From: Nocardia stercoris
Lineage (GTDB): Bacteria > Actinomycetota > Actinomycetes > Mycobacteriales > Mycobacteriaceae
Assembly (NCBI RefSeq): GCF_003696265.1
Contig: NZ_RFFH01000011.1
Location: 124,001 to 188,000, forward strand
Reading direction: 5' to 3'
DNA: 64,000 nt
Shown here one piece after another: positions 1 to 8,435 of the stretch. The position numbers and the translations under genes are program-made. The notes under the pieces were generated by a model, which saw only the letters and a program-made list of their open reading frames with translations, was not told the DNA's origin and did no database searches. How positions within the stretch are numbered: the stretch's first letter is position 1; the number at the start of each line of letters is the position of its first letter.

Positions 1-785
1 GGTTCCCACAGCACCGTCAGCTCGGCGTTGCGGGCGCGGACCGCGTCGGTCAGCTTCTGCATGTCCGCTTGATACTTCGCGTCGAAGTCCGGGCAGCCGT
101 TCGGGTAGCAGCTCAGGAACGCCGAACCGGGCCACGGCTCGTTCAGCAGCTCGATACCGAGGGCGCCCGCGTGCCCGCGCACCCGGTCCGCCAGGGCACC
201 GAGCGCGATGCCGAGCTGATCCAGGACGCCGTGGCTGTTGTTCCACACCTCGTCCCAGCCGGCCAGGTTGCTCGGCATCAGGTAGTACATCGGGAAGCCT
301 GGGTTCTGCTCCCCCGGACCGGGCCGCGAGGTCAGCGACCACGCCGGGAATCCGTCGCCACCCCAGATCGGCGACAGGCCGTCCTGATGGTTGTCCAGAA
401 CGGTGTGGATCCCGTACTGCGCCAACATGTCCACGATCGCGGCCACGCGATCGAGATAGGCGGTGTCGACCACGCCCGGCGTCGGCATCAGCGCCTCGAA
501 CGTGACGCCGAGCCGGACGGAATCGAAACCGTGCCGGGCCAGCAGCTCGGCGTCCTGCGCCGTGACCGTGACTCCGTCACCGGCCTGCAGGTAGGGCGGG
601 TTCTTGTCGACATTGTTCACGCCGTGCAACAGCACGACGCGCCCGTACCGATCGACGAACTGCGAACCGGCCACATGCAAGGCCCCGAGGTCGTCCGGTG
701 CGGCGGTAGCCGGCGGCGCCGATATCGCGAGCACGCATCCGATCACCGCGGGGAGCGCGCCGATCCACCGAGAAATCCGTTTCAT
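1..785 (-). CDS. Secreted glycoside hydrolase family 5-like protein (3' end outside window)
   Basis: The reverse strand reads from ATG at 785 to the window edge without a stop, giving 261 residues of an incomplete protein. It begins with a signal peptide (MKRISRW, a hydrophobic run, then cleavage near PPATAAPDD). The mature part shows a conserved early motif LHGVNNVDKNPPY, then LARHGFDSVRLGV and VLDNHQDG, and the acid/base signature ELLNEPWPGS, where NEP carries the GH5 acid/base glutamate. The order and the NEPWPG form resemble actinobacterial endoglycoceramidase-like GH5 enzymes that cleave glycolipids outside the cell. The nucleophile glutamate would lie beyond the window, so activity cannot be judged. 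It is divergent from the serine hydrolase gene. The family call is firm; the substrate is inferred. Confidence 0.85.
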   Translation of the reverse strand, partial: MKRISRWIGALPAVIGCVLAISAPPATAAPDDLGALHVAGSQFVDRYGRVVLLHGVNNVDKNPPYLQAGDGVTVTAQDAELLARHGFDSVRLGVTFEALMPTPGVVDTAYLDRVAAIVDMLAQYGIHTVLDNHQDGLSPIWGGDGFPAWSLTSRPGPGEQNPGFPMYYLMPSNLAGWDEVWNNSHGVLDQLGIALGALADRVRGHAGALGIELLNEPWPGSAFLSCYPNGCPDFDAKYQADMQKLTDAVRARNAELTVLWE

Positions 786-1275
786 TCCTGCCTCTGTGCT
801 AGCAATTCCGGATCCCACCGAATTCCGTGCCCGCATCGGTCCGGGCATATCGAAAAACGGTAGGGCCCCGGATCAGTGATGTGAAATCATCGGTCGTTGT
901 CGACAGACAAACCACGATTGTGAATCCCTCCGTTCGTGCCGCAGGCCCCCTCCCACGCCGCTCGTTCGCTCTGGAGCTCACACGACAACATTTTGTTGTC
1001 GGTAATCCACGAACAGCGGTTTCCCTTCTGCGATTTCGACCGATAACGTCTACGGCGGAGAGTGCGCGCTCACCGAATGGTTCCTCTTGCAACGTATCCC
1101 CATTATGCGGCGCAAGAGGAACCGAATCCTCCTGGAACGAGGTGGATTCACTTCCTGGCTACGATCTTCTGGTGCGAGCACACCTCGGATGATTCCGAGC
1201 CAGGGTTTATCAGGTAATCCGGTCGCCGGACCTGCGACCCGACACGATGTGGCGGGCACAGGCCCGGCGTCTCGG
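786..1275. other. Divergent intergenic region, no gene supported
   Basis: This 490-base stretch separates two divergent secreted-hydrolase genes and must hold both promoters. Open frames here have no recognisable protein features. I see no convincing paired -35/-10 boxes, riboswitch or repeat. Confidence 0.5.
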
Positions 1276-2679
1276 TTGAAGCGGCGGATACGTCGGCCGA
1301 TCGCGTCGTCTGGCAAAGGACACACCGTCATCACTCATCGAGCACGCGTTCGCTGCACAGCGGGTGCCGTCACCCTCGCATTCGCCGCTTCGCTGCTCGT
1401 CTCGAGCGGTTCGGCTGCCGCTGCGGCACACGATCTTTCCCCGGACAGCCCGACGTGTGGCGTCAGTTCCGGGCGTACCTTCCAGACCGCGACAGCCGAA
1501 CAGGAAGGCTTGGATTCCGCTCGGCTGGCTGACGCGATGGCCTACGCGGTCAGCGTCGGCCGGACGAACATCCAGATCTTCCGGCGCGGCTGCCTGATCG
1601 GCCGGGGACCGACCAACGACCGGTCCGACGGTGTCCCATGGAATCTCTGGAGCGGCACCAAGGGCGTGGTTTCGCTGGTGGCCGGGATCGCCTACGACCA
1701 AGGGAAACTGGAACTCGACGCACCGATCGGCACCTACCTGCCACCGGATTTCGGTGACGCCGCACATCGCGCCATCACCGTGCGCGACCTCCTCACCCAG
1801 ACGTCCGGACTGGCTACCTCGACGACCATGGAACTGCTGACGTCGTTCGGGCCGATCGACCCCGATGTGGGCGCCCAGGCCATGGGGATCCCGATCGTCA
1901 CGCCGCCCGGCTCCACATTCGCCTACAGCGGACGTGCCGTCGATCTGCTCTCGGCGGTCGTGGAAGCCGCTGTCGGCGAACCGTTTCAGCAGTTCGCGCA
2001 ACGCGAGTTGTTCGATCCGCTGGGTATCGAACGCTCCGACTACTACTGGGCACACGACCGTTCCGGCCACACCTACGGCTTCGGGAATCTACTGATCCCA
2101 CCGGTCGACTTCGCCAAACTCGGGCTGCTCATCACCGACGACGGACTCTGGGGCGACCAGCGCGTCATCTCCAGTGATTATCTGCACCAAGCGCATTCGT
2201 CGTCGCCGACGAACCCCTGCTACGGCTTCCTGTTCTGGGTGGGCCCCGGCTGCGCCGAACTACCCACCTTCCTCCCAGCCGACAGCTACACCCTCGCCGG
2301 CTTCGACATGCAGAACATCTTCGTCGTCCCCAGCCTGGACATGACGGTGGTGTGGACCGGCGGCAACGGCCCCACGACGAACGAAATGGTCCCGTGGGAA
2401 TTCTGGCGGCGCCTCTACGCCGCCTTCGACGAACCACCGATCCCCGACCCGGGCCCGTACGTCGACCCCGATCCCCTCGGCCCCTTCCGGGGCATCGCGA
2501 ACAACTTCAACTTCCCCCTGCTCGCAGGCGCCCTCGGGATCGGCCCCGACGCGTACCCCAGCTGCACTCCCCTGGCCTGCCGCGGCGAGACCCTGGCGGC
2601 CCCCTTCACCGACCAACCGCCCGGCTGCATCCTCTACACCTGCCAGGGAGACGATCCCCGCACCCCAGGCATCCGCTGA
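1276..2679 (+). CDS. Secreted beta-lactamase-like serine hydrolase
   Basis: Class C beta-lactamase/esterase family protein, exported. A signal peptide (RARVRCTAGAVTLAFAASLL, cleavage after SGSAAAA) precedes the catalytic domain. SGTKGVVS supplies the Ser-x-x-Lys nucleophile motif and ITVRDLLTQTSGL is the usual following block. The Tyr motif reads YSGRAVDLLS, with Gly in place of the Asn of the usual Tyr-x-Asn. The C-terminus carries four cysteines (CTPLACRG, CILYTCQG), probably a disulfide-bonded tail. The start is uncertain: TTG 1276 and GTG 1249 are in frame but lack a Shine-Dalgarno. An AAAGGA at 1315-1320 sits at good spacing before ATC 1330, exactly where the signal peptide begins. The substrate is unknown; an esterase or peptidase role is as likely as beta-lactamase activity. 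Confidence 0.85.
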   Translation: MKRRIRRPIASSGKGHTVITHRARVRCTAGAVTLAFAASLLVSSGSAAAAAHDLSPDSPTCGVSSGRTFQTATAEQEGLDSARLADAMAYAVSVGRTNIQIFRRGCLIGRGPTNDRSDGVPWNLWSGTKGVVSLVAGIAYDQGKLELDAPIGTYLPPDFGDAAHRAITVRDLLTQTSGLATSTTMELLTSFGPIDPDVGAQAMGIPIVTPPGSTFAYSGRAVDLLSAVVEAAVGEPFQQFAQRELFDPLGIERSDYYWAHDRSGHTYGFGNLLIPPVDFAKLGLLITDDGLWGDQRVISSDYLHQAHSSSPTNPCYGFLFWVGPGCAELPTFLPADSYTLAGFDMQNIFVVPSLDMTVVWTGGNGPTTNEMVPWEFWRRLYAAFDEPPIPDPGPYVDPDPLGPFRGIANNFNFPLLAGALGIGPDAYPSCTPLACRGETLAAPFTDQPPGCILYTCQGDDPRTPGIR

Positions 2680-2852
2680 CGGGGTCCACTGAACCCCCCG
2701 AACGGCGGGCCTGTCCTACGTGCTGCACCCGACCCACGCGGCCGACGCTGCCGTGGCGCAGGCGCTGGCCGCGAAGATCGGAAACTGATGGCGCCGCCGG
2801 GCGGACTTCTGCGAGCAGCAGGGTACCGCCCGGCCAAACCACGATCACGGCC

Positions 2853-4109
2853 TCAACAGTGATTCGCCGTGAGAGTTGCCAAGTCGATCGTGTCCGCCAT
2901 CCGCTGGTAGCCCACAGAACTCGGATGCAACCGGTCGGCGCTCGCATACTGCGCCGCCAGTACCGCCGGGTTCGCCGAATCCCGCAGTGCCGCATCGAAA
3001 TCGACGACCGAGTCGCTGAGCAGCTGGGTGCGGATCCAGGCATCTACCCGTTGTCGGGCGGGCTCCGCGAAAGGCAGTATCCCGCCCGACAGCGTGCCCA
3101 GATGCACACGCAGTCCGGCGGCGTGCAGCCGACCGATCAGTTCCTCGTAACCGGCGATGACCTCATCTGCGGCGGCGACCGGAAACTCCTTCACGTCGTT
3201 GATGCCCTCGACGACGATCACGTCGGTCACCCCCGCCCGGTCGATGACATCGGAGTCCAGCCGGTCCAGCGCGCTGGCGCTGGACCCGGGCGCGATCACC
3301 CGGTTTCCACTGATACCGGCGTTGACCACGGACATCGGAAGCCCGGCCGCTTCCAGCCTGCGTTGCAGGAAGTCGGGATAGCGGGAGTCGGTGCCGACCA
3401 GATCGAAAGAGCCTGGCAAACCGGCGGTTTCGAAGCCGTCGGTGATCGAGTCGCCCAGTGCGACGACAGCCGAGACGTCGCCCGGCGCGAGGACATCGAG
3501 TCCCGACGCGACGAGTACCGCCGTCGTCCGTCGCGAGAAGGCCACACCACCGATGTCGGCGGTGTGATCGCCCGACCCGGGCAGGGTGTAGTAGCTGGTG
3601 GCGTCGCCCACCTGATGCTGGGTGAGCAGCGTGGCCACCCCGACGGTATGGAAGCCGATGGCCACCGGTTGCCAGGCGGTCACCGCCAGACCGACCGGGT
3701 CGCTCACCACCTCGGCCCTGGGCGCGATCGTCACCCCCACGTCCCCACCGAAGGTGAGCGACCGCACCGAATCCGGCTGTACCGCAGCACCATCGGCCTG
3801 GATCGCCACGGTCGCACGGTCGATCGTCAGCGGCACCGCCCGGTACCGGTTACTCAGCTGGACGCGAGTCTGCGCGCCCCCACGATGCGGGGTGACGACC
3901 ATCCGATACGACTGATCACCAACCGCCAGGGTGGGCGCCCCGAACTCGTCGCCGACACTGAAAGCGTCCGCCGGCGCGGCATACCAGCTGCTGACCCAAT
4001 GCGCGGCCGAACACCCGGCGACCGCGATCGGCGTGGGCAGTCCGATTGCGGCAGTGCAGGTCCCGAGCAGGATCGCGGCCACCAGCCTGGGTATCGAACG
4101 TGAGGTCAC
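2853..4109 (-). CDS. Secreted SGNH/GDSL-family hydrolase
   Basis: 418-residue exported lipase/esterase-type protein. GTG 4109 starts a signal peptide (MTSRSIPRLVAAILLGT, cleavage near AVAG). A beta-rich N-terminal domain (HWVSSWYAAP, VQLSNRY) precedes the SGNH domain. Block I is VVALGDSITDG with the catalytic Ser, block II is NAGISGNRVI with the oxyanion Gly, block III is VVEGINDV with the oxyanion Asn, and block V is DRLHPSSVGY with the Asp and His. All catalytic blocks are intact and the length matches actinobacterial SGNH proteins that carry an N-terminal extension. It is convergent with the serine hydrolase. The substrate (lipid or acetylated polysaccharide) cannot be read from sequence. 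Confidence 0.9.
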   Translation of the reverse strand: MTSRSIPRLVAAILLGTCTAAIGLPTPIAVAGCSAAHWVSSWYAAPADAFSVGDEFGAPTLAVGDQSYRMVVTPHRGGAQTRVQLSNRYRAVPLTIDRATVAIQADGAAVQPDSVRSLTFGGDVGVTIAPRAEVVSDPVGLAVTAWQPVAIGFHTVGVATLLTQHQVGDATSYYTLPGSGDHTADIGGVAFSRRTTAVLVASGLDVLAPGDVSAVVALGDSITDGFETAGLPGSFDLVGTDSRYPDFLQRRLEAAGLPMSVVNAGISGNRVIAPGSSASALDRLDSDVIDRAGVTDVIVVEGINDVKEFPVAAADEVIAGYEELIGRLHAAGLRVHLGTLSGGILPFAEPARQRVDAWIRTQLLSDSVVDFDAALRDSANPAVLAAQYASADRLHPSSVGYQRMADTIDLATLTANHC

Positions 4110-4382
4110 GCCTCAACATTGGAGCCCCCGCACGCCCCTGAGCGGCGGAGACACGCTATCGCAAGCCATTAGTGATACCGCACCGGCCGCCGGTGAGATT
4201 CGTTACCGCCCGGTAGGCAGTACGAGATCCGGAGTCACACGCCCGAAGCTACGGGCCAGGATCGGGCTTCGTCGCGCTGCCGGAGTAGCGGACTCGGCCC
4301 TGAACCTGGCAACCTGAGGTGGAGTCTGAGGCTGAGCAAGATCGGTCAAGCGATTCGGTGGCCACATTGGCAGACTCGTCGT

Positions 4383-5306
4383 GTGGCCAAGACCGGACGA
4401 GATCGACTACGCGAACTGCTCGACGCGGCGCTGGACGAGAACAACGCCACGCTCGGTGCGATGGCGGCTGATGCATTCGTTTCGCCGTTCCATTTCACCC
4501 GGCAGTTCTCGCGCGCCACCGGCGAGCCGCCGGTGGCGTTGAAACGGCGGGTGCTGCTGGAGCGGGCGGTGTGGGAGCTGTCGACGGGTAAGTCGGTGAC
4601 CGACGTCGCGTTCGGGGCCGGATACGACTCGGTGGAAGGTTTCAGCCGCGCGTTCAGCGCCGCCTTCGGGCATCCGCCGAGCCTGACTCCCGCGGACGAG
4701 CGACGACGATGGTTGCCCACGAGCAACGGCATCCACTTTCACCCGCCCATGTCGCTGTGGGTGACGAATGCGCCGAACGAACAGGTCGTGGCGGATCCCA
4801 CGACCCTGCTGATCCGTCACGATATCGACGACACCCGCGAACTTCTCAGTGTGGCAGCACAACTCGACGAATCGCAGTACCGGTGCGTGCGATTTCCGGG
4901 CCTGCTGGTGGAATCCTTCCGGGGCCCGGAGGAATCCATTGCGACCGTGCTCGCCCATCTCATCGAGTCGAAGGAGGTGTGGCTGGCCGCGATCGACGGC
5001 GAGGACATCCCGACGGCCGCCGGCGACGCTCTCCCGGAATTGGTGAAACGCCATGAGCGCGTAGCGGTTCGGTGGCTGGACACTATCCGCGATCTCACCC
5101 GGCGTGGCGGGTGGGACGACACTCTGATCGATGCGCTGTGCGAGCCGCCGCAGAGCTTCGTCATCGGCAGCGTGATCGCCCACGTCCTCAGCTACTCCAC
5201 CCACCGCAGGTATCTCGTACGACATTGGCTGCGAACCGAGTTATCCATCGCCGGAACCGAAATCGGAGACGGCGATCCCATCGAATGGCTACACCAGAGA
5301 GGATGA
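4383..5306 (+). CDS. AraC-type DNA-binding protein with C-terminal DinB-like domain
   Basis: 307-residue cytoplasmic regulator with the AraC DNA-binding domain at the N-terminus (residues about 5-105) instead of the usual C-terminus. Two helix-turn-helix segments are visible: LGAMAADAFVSPFHFTRQFS and SVTDVAFGAGYDSVEGFSRA, followed by FGHPPS. The C-terminal 170 residues are helix-rich with spaced histidines (ATVLAHLIESKE, VIGSVIAHVLSY, STHRRY), as in DinB/YfiT-like metal-binding bundles. GTG 4383 fits the first residues of the domain. The gene ends one base before the next start, so it is cotranscribed and probably coupled with the RibD-like reductase. It probably regulates this small operon; the ligand is unknown. 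Confidence 0.85.
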   Translation: MAKTGRDRLRELLDAALDENNATLGAMAADAFVSPFHFTRQFSRATGEPPVALKRRVLLERAVWELSTGKSVTDVAFGAGYDSVEGFSRAFSAAFGHPPSLTPADERRRWLPTSNGIHFHPPMSLWVTNAPNEQVVADPTTLLIRHDIDDTRELLSVAAQLDESQYRCVRFPGLLVESFRGPEESIATVLAHLIESKEVWLAAIDGEDIPTAAGDALPELVKRHERVAVRWLDTIRDLTRRGGWDDTLIDALCEPPQSFVIGSVIAHVLSYSTHRRYLVRHWLRTELSIAGTEIGDGDPIEWLHQRG

Positions 5307-5307
5307 C

Positions 5308-5841
5308 GTGACCTTCAAGACCGTCTACCACACCGCTACCAGCCTCGACGGCTTCCTGGCGACCCCCGACCACAACCTGGATTGGCTACTGTCCCGGCAG
5401 GTCGACTGGGACGGCCCGCTGGGACTGAACCGATTCACGGCCGGTGCGGGTGCGATCGCCATGGGCTCGAGCACCTATCGATGGATCAATGAGAATTCCA
5501 CCGAGCCCTGGCCTTACACCATGCCGACCTGGGTGTTCACCCATCACGAGCTCCCATCCTTCGACGACGGCCGCGACGTCCGATCGACCTCGAAGCCGGT
5601 GGCGGTCGTACACAAGGAGATGGCCGCGGCCGCCGACGGCAAAGACCTCTGGCTGATGGGCGGCGGCGAGCTCGTCGGCCAATTCGCCGATCAGGGCCTG
5701 CTGGACGAAATCATCGTTTCCATCGCCCCCGTCACGCTGGGCGCGGGCGCCCCTCTGCTCCCCCGCCGTCTCGAACTGAAGACCGAGGAGGTCGCTCACA
5801 ACGGCGAATTCGCCTGCGTGCGTTACTCGGTCGTGCACTGA
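5308..5841 (+). CDS. Dihydrofolate reductase/RibD C-terminal family reductase
   Basis: 177-residue protein of the RibD C-terminal (DHFR-like) family, NADPH-dependent reductases usually of unknown substrate. The N-terminus VYHTATSLDGFLATPDHNLDW is the family start. AIAMGSSTYRWI and PTWVFTH follow, and the C-terminal WLMGGGELVGQFADQGLLDE is the nucleotide-binding Gly-rich loop. The length is normal for a stand-alone member. GTG 5308 comes directly after the stop of the AraC-type gene, which indicates translational coupling. A role in riboflavin synthesis is unlikely because the deaminase half and the rib genes are absent. Confidence 0.9.
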   Translation: MTFKTVYHTATSLDGFLATPDHNLDWLLSRQVDWDGPLGLNRFTAGAGAIAMGSSTYRWINENSTEPWPYTMPTWVFTHHELPSFDDGRDVRSTSKPVAVVHKEMAAAADGKDLWLMGGGELVGQFADQGLLDEIIVSIAPVTLGAGAPLLPRRLELKTEEVAHNGEFACVRYSVVH

Positions 5842-5851
5842 CACCCAGCCT

Positions 5852-5899
5852 ACGCCTCATCGTTTCCGACAATTCCCACCACGACATCACGCATAGATC
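5852..5899 (+). repeat. Left copy of a 48-49 bp direct repeat
   Basis: Begins ACGCCTCATCGTTTCC and ends ACGACATCACGCATAGATC. It matches 9827-9875 in the same orientation with a few substitutions and one indel. The pair encloses about 3.9 kb of gene-poor sequence. It starts 10 bases after the reductase stop codon. Confidence 0.75.
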
Positions 5900-6198
5900 C
5901 CCGCCCTACTGCGGCGGGTTCGTGTCATATCAGCTCCTGCTCGGGCCGGGATCCCGCGCACGAGGCCCTGCGGTGTGCCGGGTTCAGCCCTTCTGCTGCA
6001 GGCGTTCAGCGAGGTCCGGTTCCTGCCGGAGACGATCCTGCTTCGCGGACCACCGGCTCGAAATGCGGCAGTGGGCTCAGCGCAGGCGACAGCGTGCCGG
6101 GTGGGCGCACGGAAGCGGCAAGGGTGTGGCATGCTGGTGGATGAGGACGGGTTGTTGCACTGATCGCCCGGCTCACAACAGGAAGTAAAACAAACAGT
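5900..6198. other. Leader region of the cold-shock gene
   Basis: No protein-coding frame here looks real. The last 20 bases contain AGGAAG ahead of the cspA ATG, with spacing longer than usual. A long untranslated leader is common for cold-shock genes, but I cannot identify a specific RNA element or a clear promoter. Confidence 0.4.
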
Positions 6199-6402
6199 AT
6201 GTCGCAAGGCAGTGTCAAGTGGTTCAACGGCGAAAAGGGCTTTGGATTCATCGCCCAGGACGACGGCGGACCGGACCTTTTTGTCCACTATTCCGCGATT
6301 TCCGGCTCCGGCTTCAAATCCCTGGATGAAGGACAGCGCGTCGAGTTCGAGATCGGCCAGGGCCAGAAGGGCCCGCAGGCTCAGAGCGTCCGCGCCATCT
6401 AG
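6199..6402 (+). CDS. cspA: Cold-shock protein, CspA family
   Basis: 67-residue single cold-shock domain, an RNA/ssDNA-binding beta-barrel that acts as an RNA chaperone in the cytoplasm. RNP1 is KGFGFIAQ and RNP2 is LFVHYSAI, preceded by the invariant start GSVKWFNGEKGFGF. The length is that of a normal actinobacterial CspA paralogue. It is monocistronic and is followed directly by a strong hairpin terminator. The assignment is firm; which Csp paralogue it is cannot be decided from one window. Confidence 0.97.
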   Translation: MSQGSVKWFNGEKGFGFIAQDDGGPDLFVHYSAISGSGFKSLDEGQRVEFEIGQGQKGPQAQSVRAI

Positions 6403-6414
6403 GAGCTGATGACG

Positions 6415-6445
6415 ACGAAACCCGCGCTACCGGCGCGGGTTTCGT
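6415..6445 (+). terminator. Rho-independent-type terminator after cspA
   Basis: Perfect 13-bp stem ACGAAACCCGCGC / GCGCGGGTTTCGT with a 5-base loop, 12 bases after the cspA stop and followed by GGTTTCTG. The downstream T tract is short, as is usual in actinomycetes. Confidence 0.85.
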
Positions 6446-6952
6446 GGTTTCTGTCGTTGTTGCGCACTCACCCAGAGTTGACGGCAGCCCGGTACACGTA
6501 TTTCGCGACCCGCACATTTCATGTTTGACCAAATCGGCTGTGCCGATGAGGGTTTCATCTTCGCAGCACGAGCCGAGTGCGTGGAGAACCTCGAGCCGAG
6601 CCACAAACATCTGCCATGGCCAGCGGGACCGAACGCGGCGAGCCCGTAGCCGCGCGCCTCCGCCGCAGCTCAGACCCCGCGCACAACAGCCGAACCCCCC
6701 GAAGGCTCGAACTCGGAATCCGTTCGGCAGCCGTAGCCGAAGGATCGGTCGGGCATACGCCCCCCGCGAGGCCGCATCCGCTTTCACCCACACTCTCGGT
6801 GCGGTGAACCGATGTGCCGCGGCGCGGCAGCGAGTAGCGTCGACAACATCAGCGACGATCTGGGATTTCGGCGTCGAAGGCGTCGGCACGGATCGCGCTC
6901 GGCCTCGGGTGGAGGCATCAGGCATCCAGTTGAGGACTACCTACAAGGAGTC
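6446..6952. other. Non-coding stretch, no gene supported
   Basis: About 500 bases with frames open on both strands but no recognisable protein, signal peptide or ribosome-binding site. The reverse-strand frame across it is rich in Cys, Arg and Gly and looks like chance openness in GC-rich DNA. It could be remnant DNA. Confidence 0.4.
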
Positions 6953-7147
6953 TTGTTGACCTCGGTCCGAAACACCCGCCTTGTCGATGACCAAAGCGGT
7001 TTCGCGAACATGCGAGCGGCCGAAAGGACGTTCCGTATCCAGCAGGATATTCTGGCCGCGAAAGTAGTTGCGGGACATTCTCGGAACACTGCCGACTGTG
7101 CGCAACTACTGGCCATGCTCGGCCTCGATATCGCCGAATCGAGCTGA
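6953..7147 (+). CDS. Small hypothetical protein
   Basis: 64-residue frame starting TTG (6953 or 6956) with AAGGAG at 6945-6950, close to the starts. The sequence has normal composition: LVDDQSGFANMRAAERTF, then QQDILAAKVVAGHSRNTADC and AQLLAMLGLDIAESS. It is predicted to be mostly helical and soluble, with no membrane segment. I do not recognise the family. The good ribosome-binding site and protein-like composition support a real gene, and it has no operon partner. Confidence 0.55.
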   Translation: MLTSVRNTRLVDDQSGFANMRAAERTFRIQQDILAAKVVAGHSRNTADCAQLLAMLGLDIAESS

Positions 7148-7510
7148 CATCCAACCTGAACCCGGCCACAGCACGGCATCCTCGCCGCGAGGACCCGGAC
7201 GAGTTCGACCCACATCTCCGGACGCTGTCGGCGCCGGAATACTCTTGCGCAACAAGGAATGCGTCGATGCTTCGCATCAGAGCAACGGTGCGCCACCGGC
7301 CCCCGCCGGTGGCTACCGCAGTGAAGGTCGCAAGGCGGCATTCCCTACCGCATGCTGCTGCCGGGCTGGCTGGTAGGTGCACTGCTGAAGGAGAAACGGC
7401 AGGTTGGGCCAACCTCGGACGACCTACCCATCCTGCAAGGTCCTGCGCCTCGCGACCGGCCGGCTGGATGCAAGGAGCCCCCGACAGCGCTGGGAGTTTT
7501 CATAGGTGCG

Positions 7511-7831
7511 ACCGCGGCGATGGAAGTCCATCACCAGGTACGGCCGGCCGGAGGCCGTCGTACCGACGTCGTGGATCGTGACGACGTTCGGATGTCCGGA
7601 TAGGCGGCCCATCGCGCGCTGCTCACGGACGAATCGCTGGAGATCGTCCCCTCCGGCCGTCAGCATCTTCACCGCTACCGTTCGGTCCAGGCCCGGCTGC
7701 CGACACCGATAAACGATTCCGAATCCACCCCGCCCGATCTCGTGGACATCCTCGAATCCGGCGGCGAGCAATTCGGACGCTATGGGAATTGCCGTGTTCC
7801 GCTGTGTCGGAAACGGGTGGATCGCACTCAT
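7511..7831 (-). pseudogene. Truncated Ser/Thr kinase N-lobe (paralogue of the 12.6-kb kinase)
   Basis: ATG 7831 opens a frame that closely follows the N-terminus of the intact kinase at 12629. It has ASELLAAGFEDVHEIGRGGF with the Gly-rich loop, TVAVKML with the ATP-binding Lys, QRFVREQRAMGRLSGHPNVV, then SGRPYLVMDFHRRG. Similarity stops at about 7511, before the catalytic loop, and the frame runs on into unrelated sequence to a stop near 7424. The catalytic HRD and DFG motifs are absent, so it cannot be an active kinase. It is best read as a gene fragment left by deletion or recombination. Confidence 0.85.
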
Positions 7832-7928
7832 CGGCCGCCCCTCGTCCCGACTTGGGCATTGCGCACCAATCATAGCTCTGAGATGGGGCGCACATGTTCG
7901 GCCGGACAGTTCTTCGATGCCCGCAACA

Positions 7929-8045
7929 CCCGGAAAACCCCGTGGTCAGCGCGGGGGCCACGGCCATCTCGTTCCCGAGGAAGCCCTGTGCGACGGTTTC
8001 GCCGATCGGCAAGCGGTCGCGGGAGAAGATGGCGGCTTCGGGCAT
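7929..8045 (-). pseudogene. Relic gene start with intact ribosome-binding site
   Basis: A strong AGAGGAG lies a few bases before ATG 8045. The first 39 residues (MPEAAIFSRDRLPIGETVAQ onward to ALTTGFSG) look protein-like. The frame then enters low-quality sequence that overlaps the kinase fragment in another frame. I do not recognise the family. It is probably the 5' end of a gene whose body has been lost. Confidence 0.35.
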
Positions 8046-8435
8046 CCGTGTACTCCTCTGTGAGTTGAGCGCTTACTTACCGCTACCCTCTCGTACCGAG
8101 GCAGCCCCAGGCATCCGCCGACTGGGCACCCTTTCGAATGACTCACATCACTTCGCTGTGGATGTCTCCGACGGCCCGTGCGGCACCGCCTGCTCGTACT
8201 CGCACCTCGAGCCGACAGTCCGTTACCGGCCTGGACGCCGTAGGATTCGCCTGGTCAAGCTCAAGGGCGTCGTGGTCGTTCGACACTCATCAGAAAGCCG
8301 AATGCCTCGTGCTGGGCACTGAATCCGACACTCCACTCCTCATCGTTTCCATGATTTACGGAGCGCACACGTATCACCGCCGCCCTGGACCGTAGATGTC
8401 GCGGGCGAGCGCCGTCTGCCATACTGTATGTCGTC
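8046..8435. other. Intergenic region, no gene supported
   Basis: About 390 bases between the relic start and the ATPase gene. It holds a partial match (CTCCTCATCGTTTCC near 8337) to the first bases of the direct repeat seen at 5852 and 9827. No gene, hairpin or clear promoter is visible. Confidence 0.4.

Noticed and set aside
6314..6925. 203-codon reverse frame after cspA
   Set aside because: It runs through the cspA terminator and the 3' end of cspA and has atypical Cys/Arg-rich composition.
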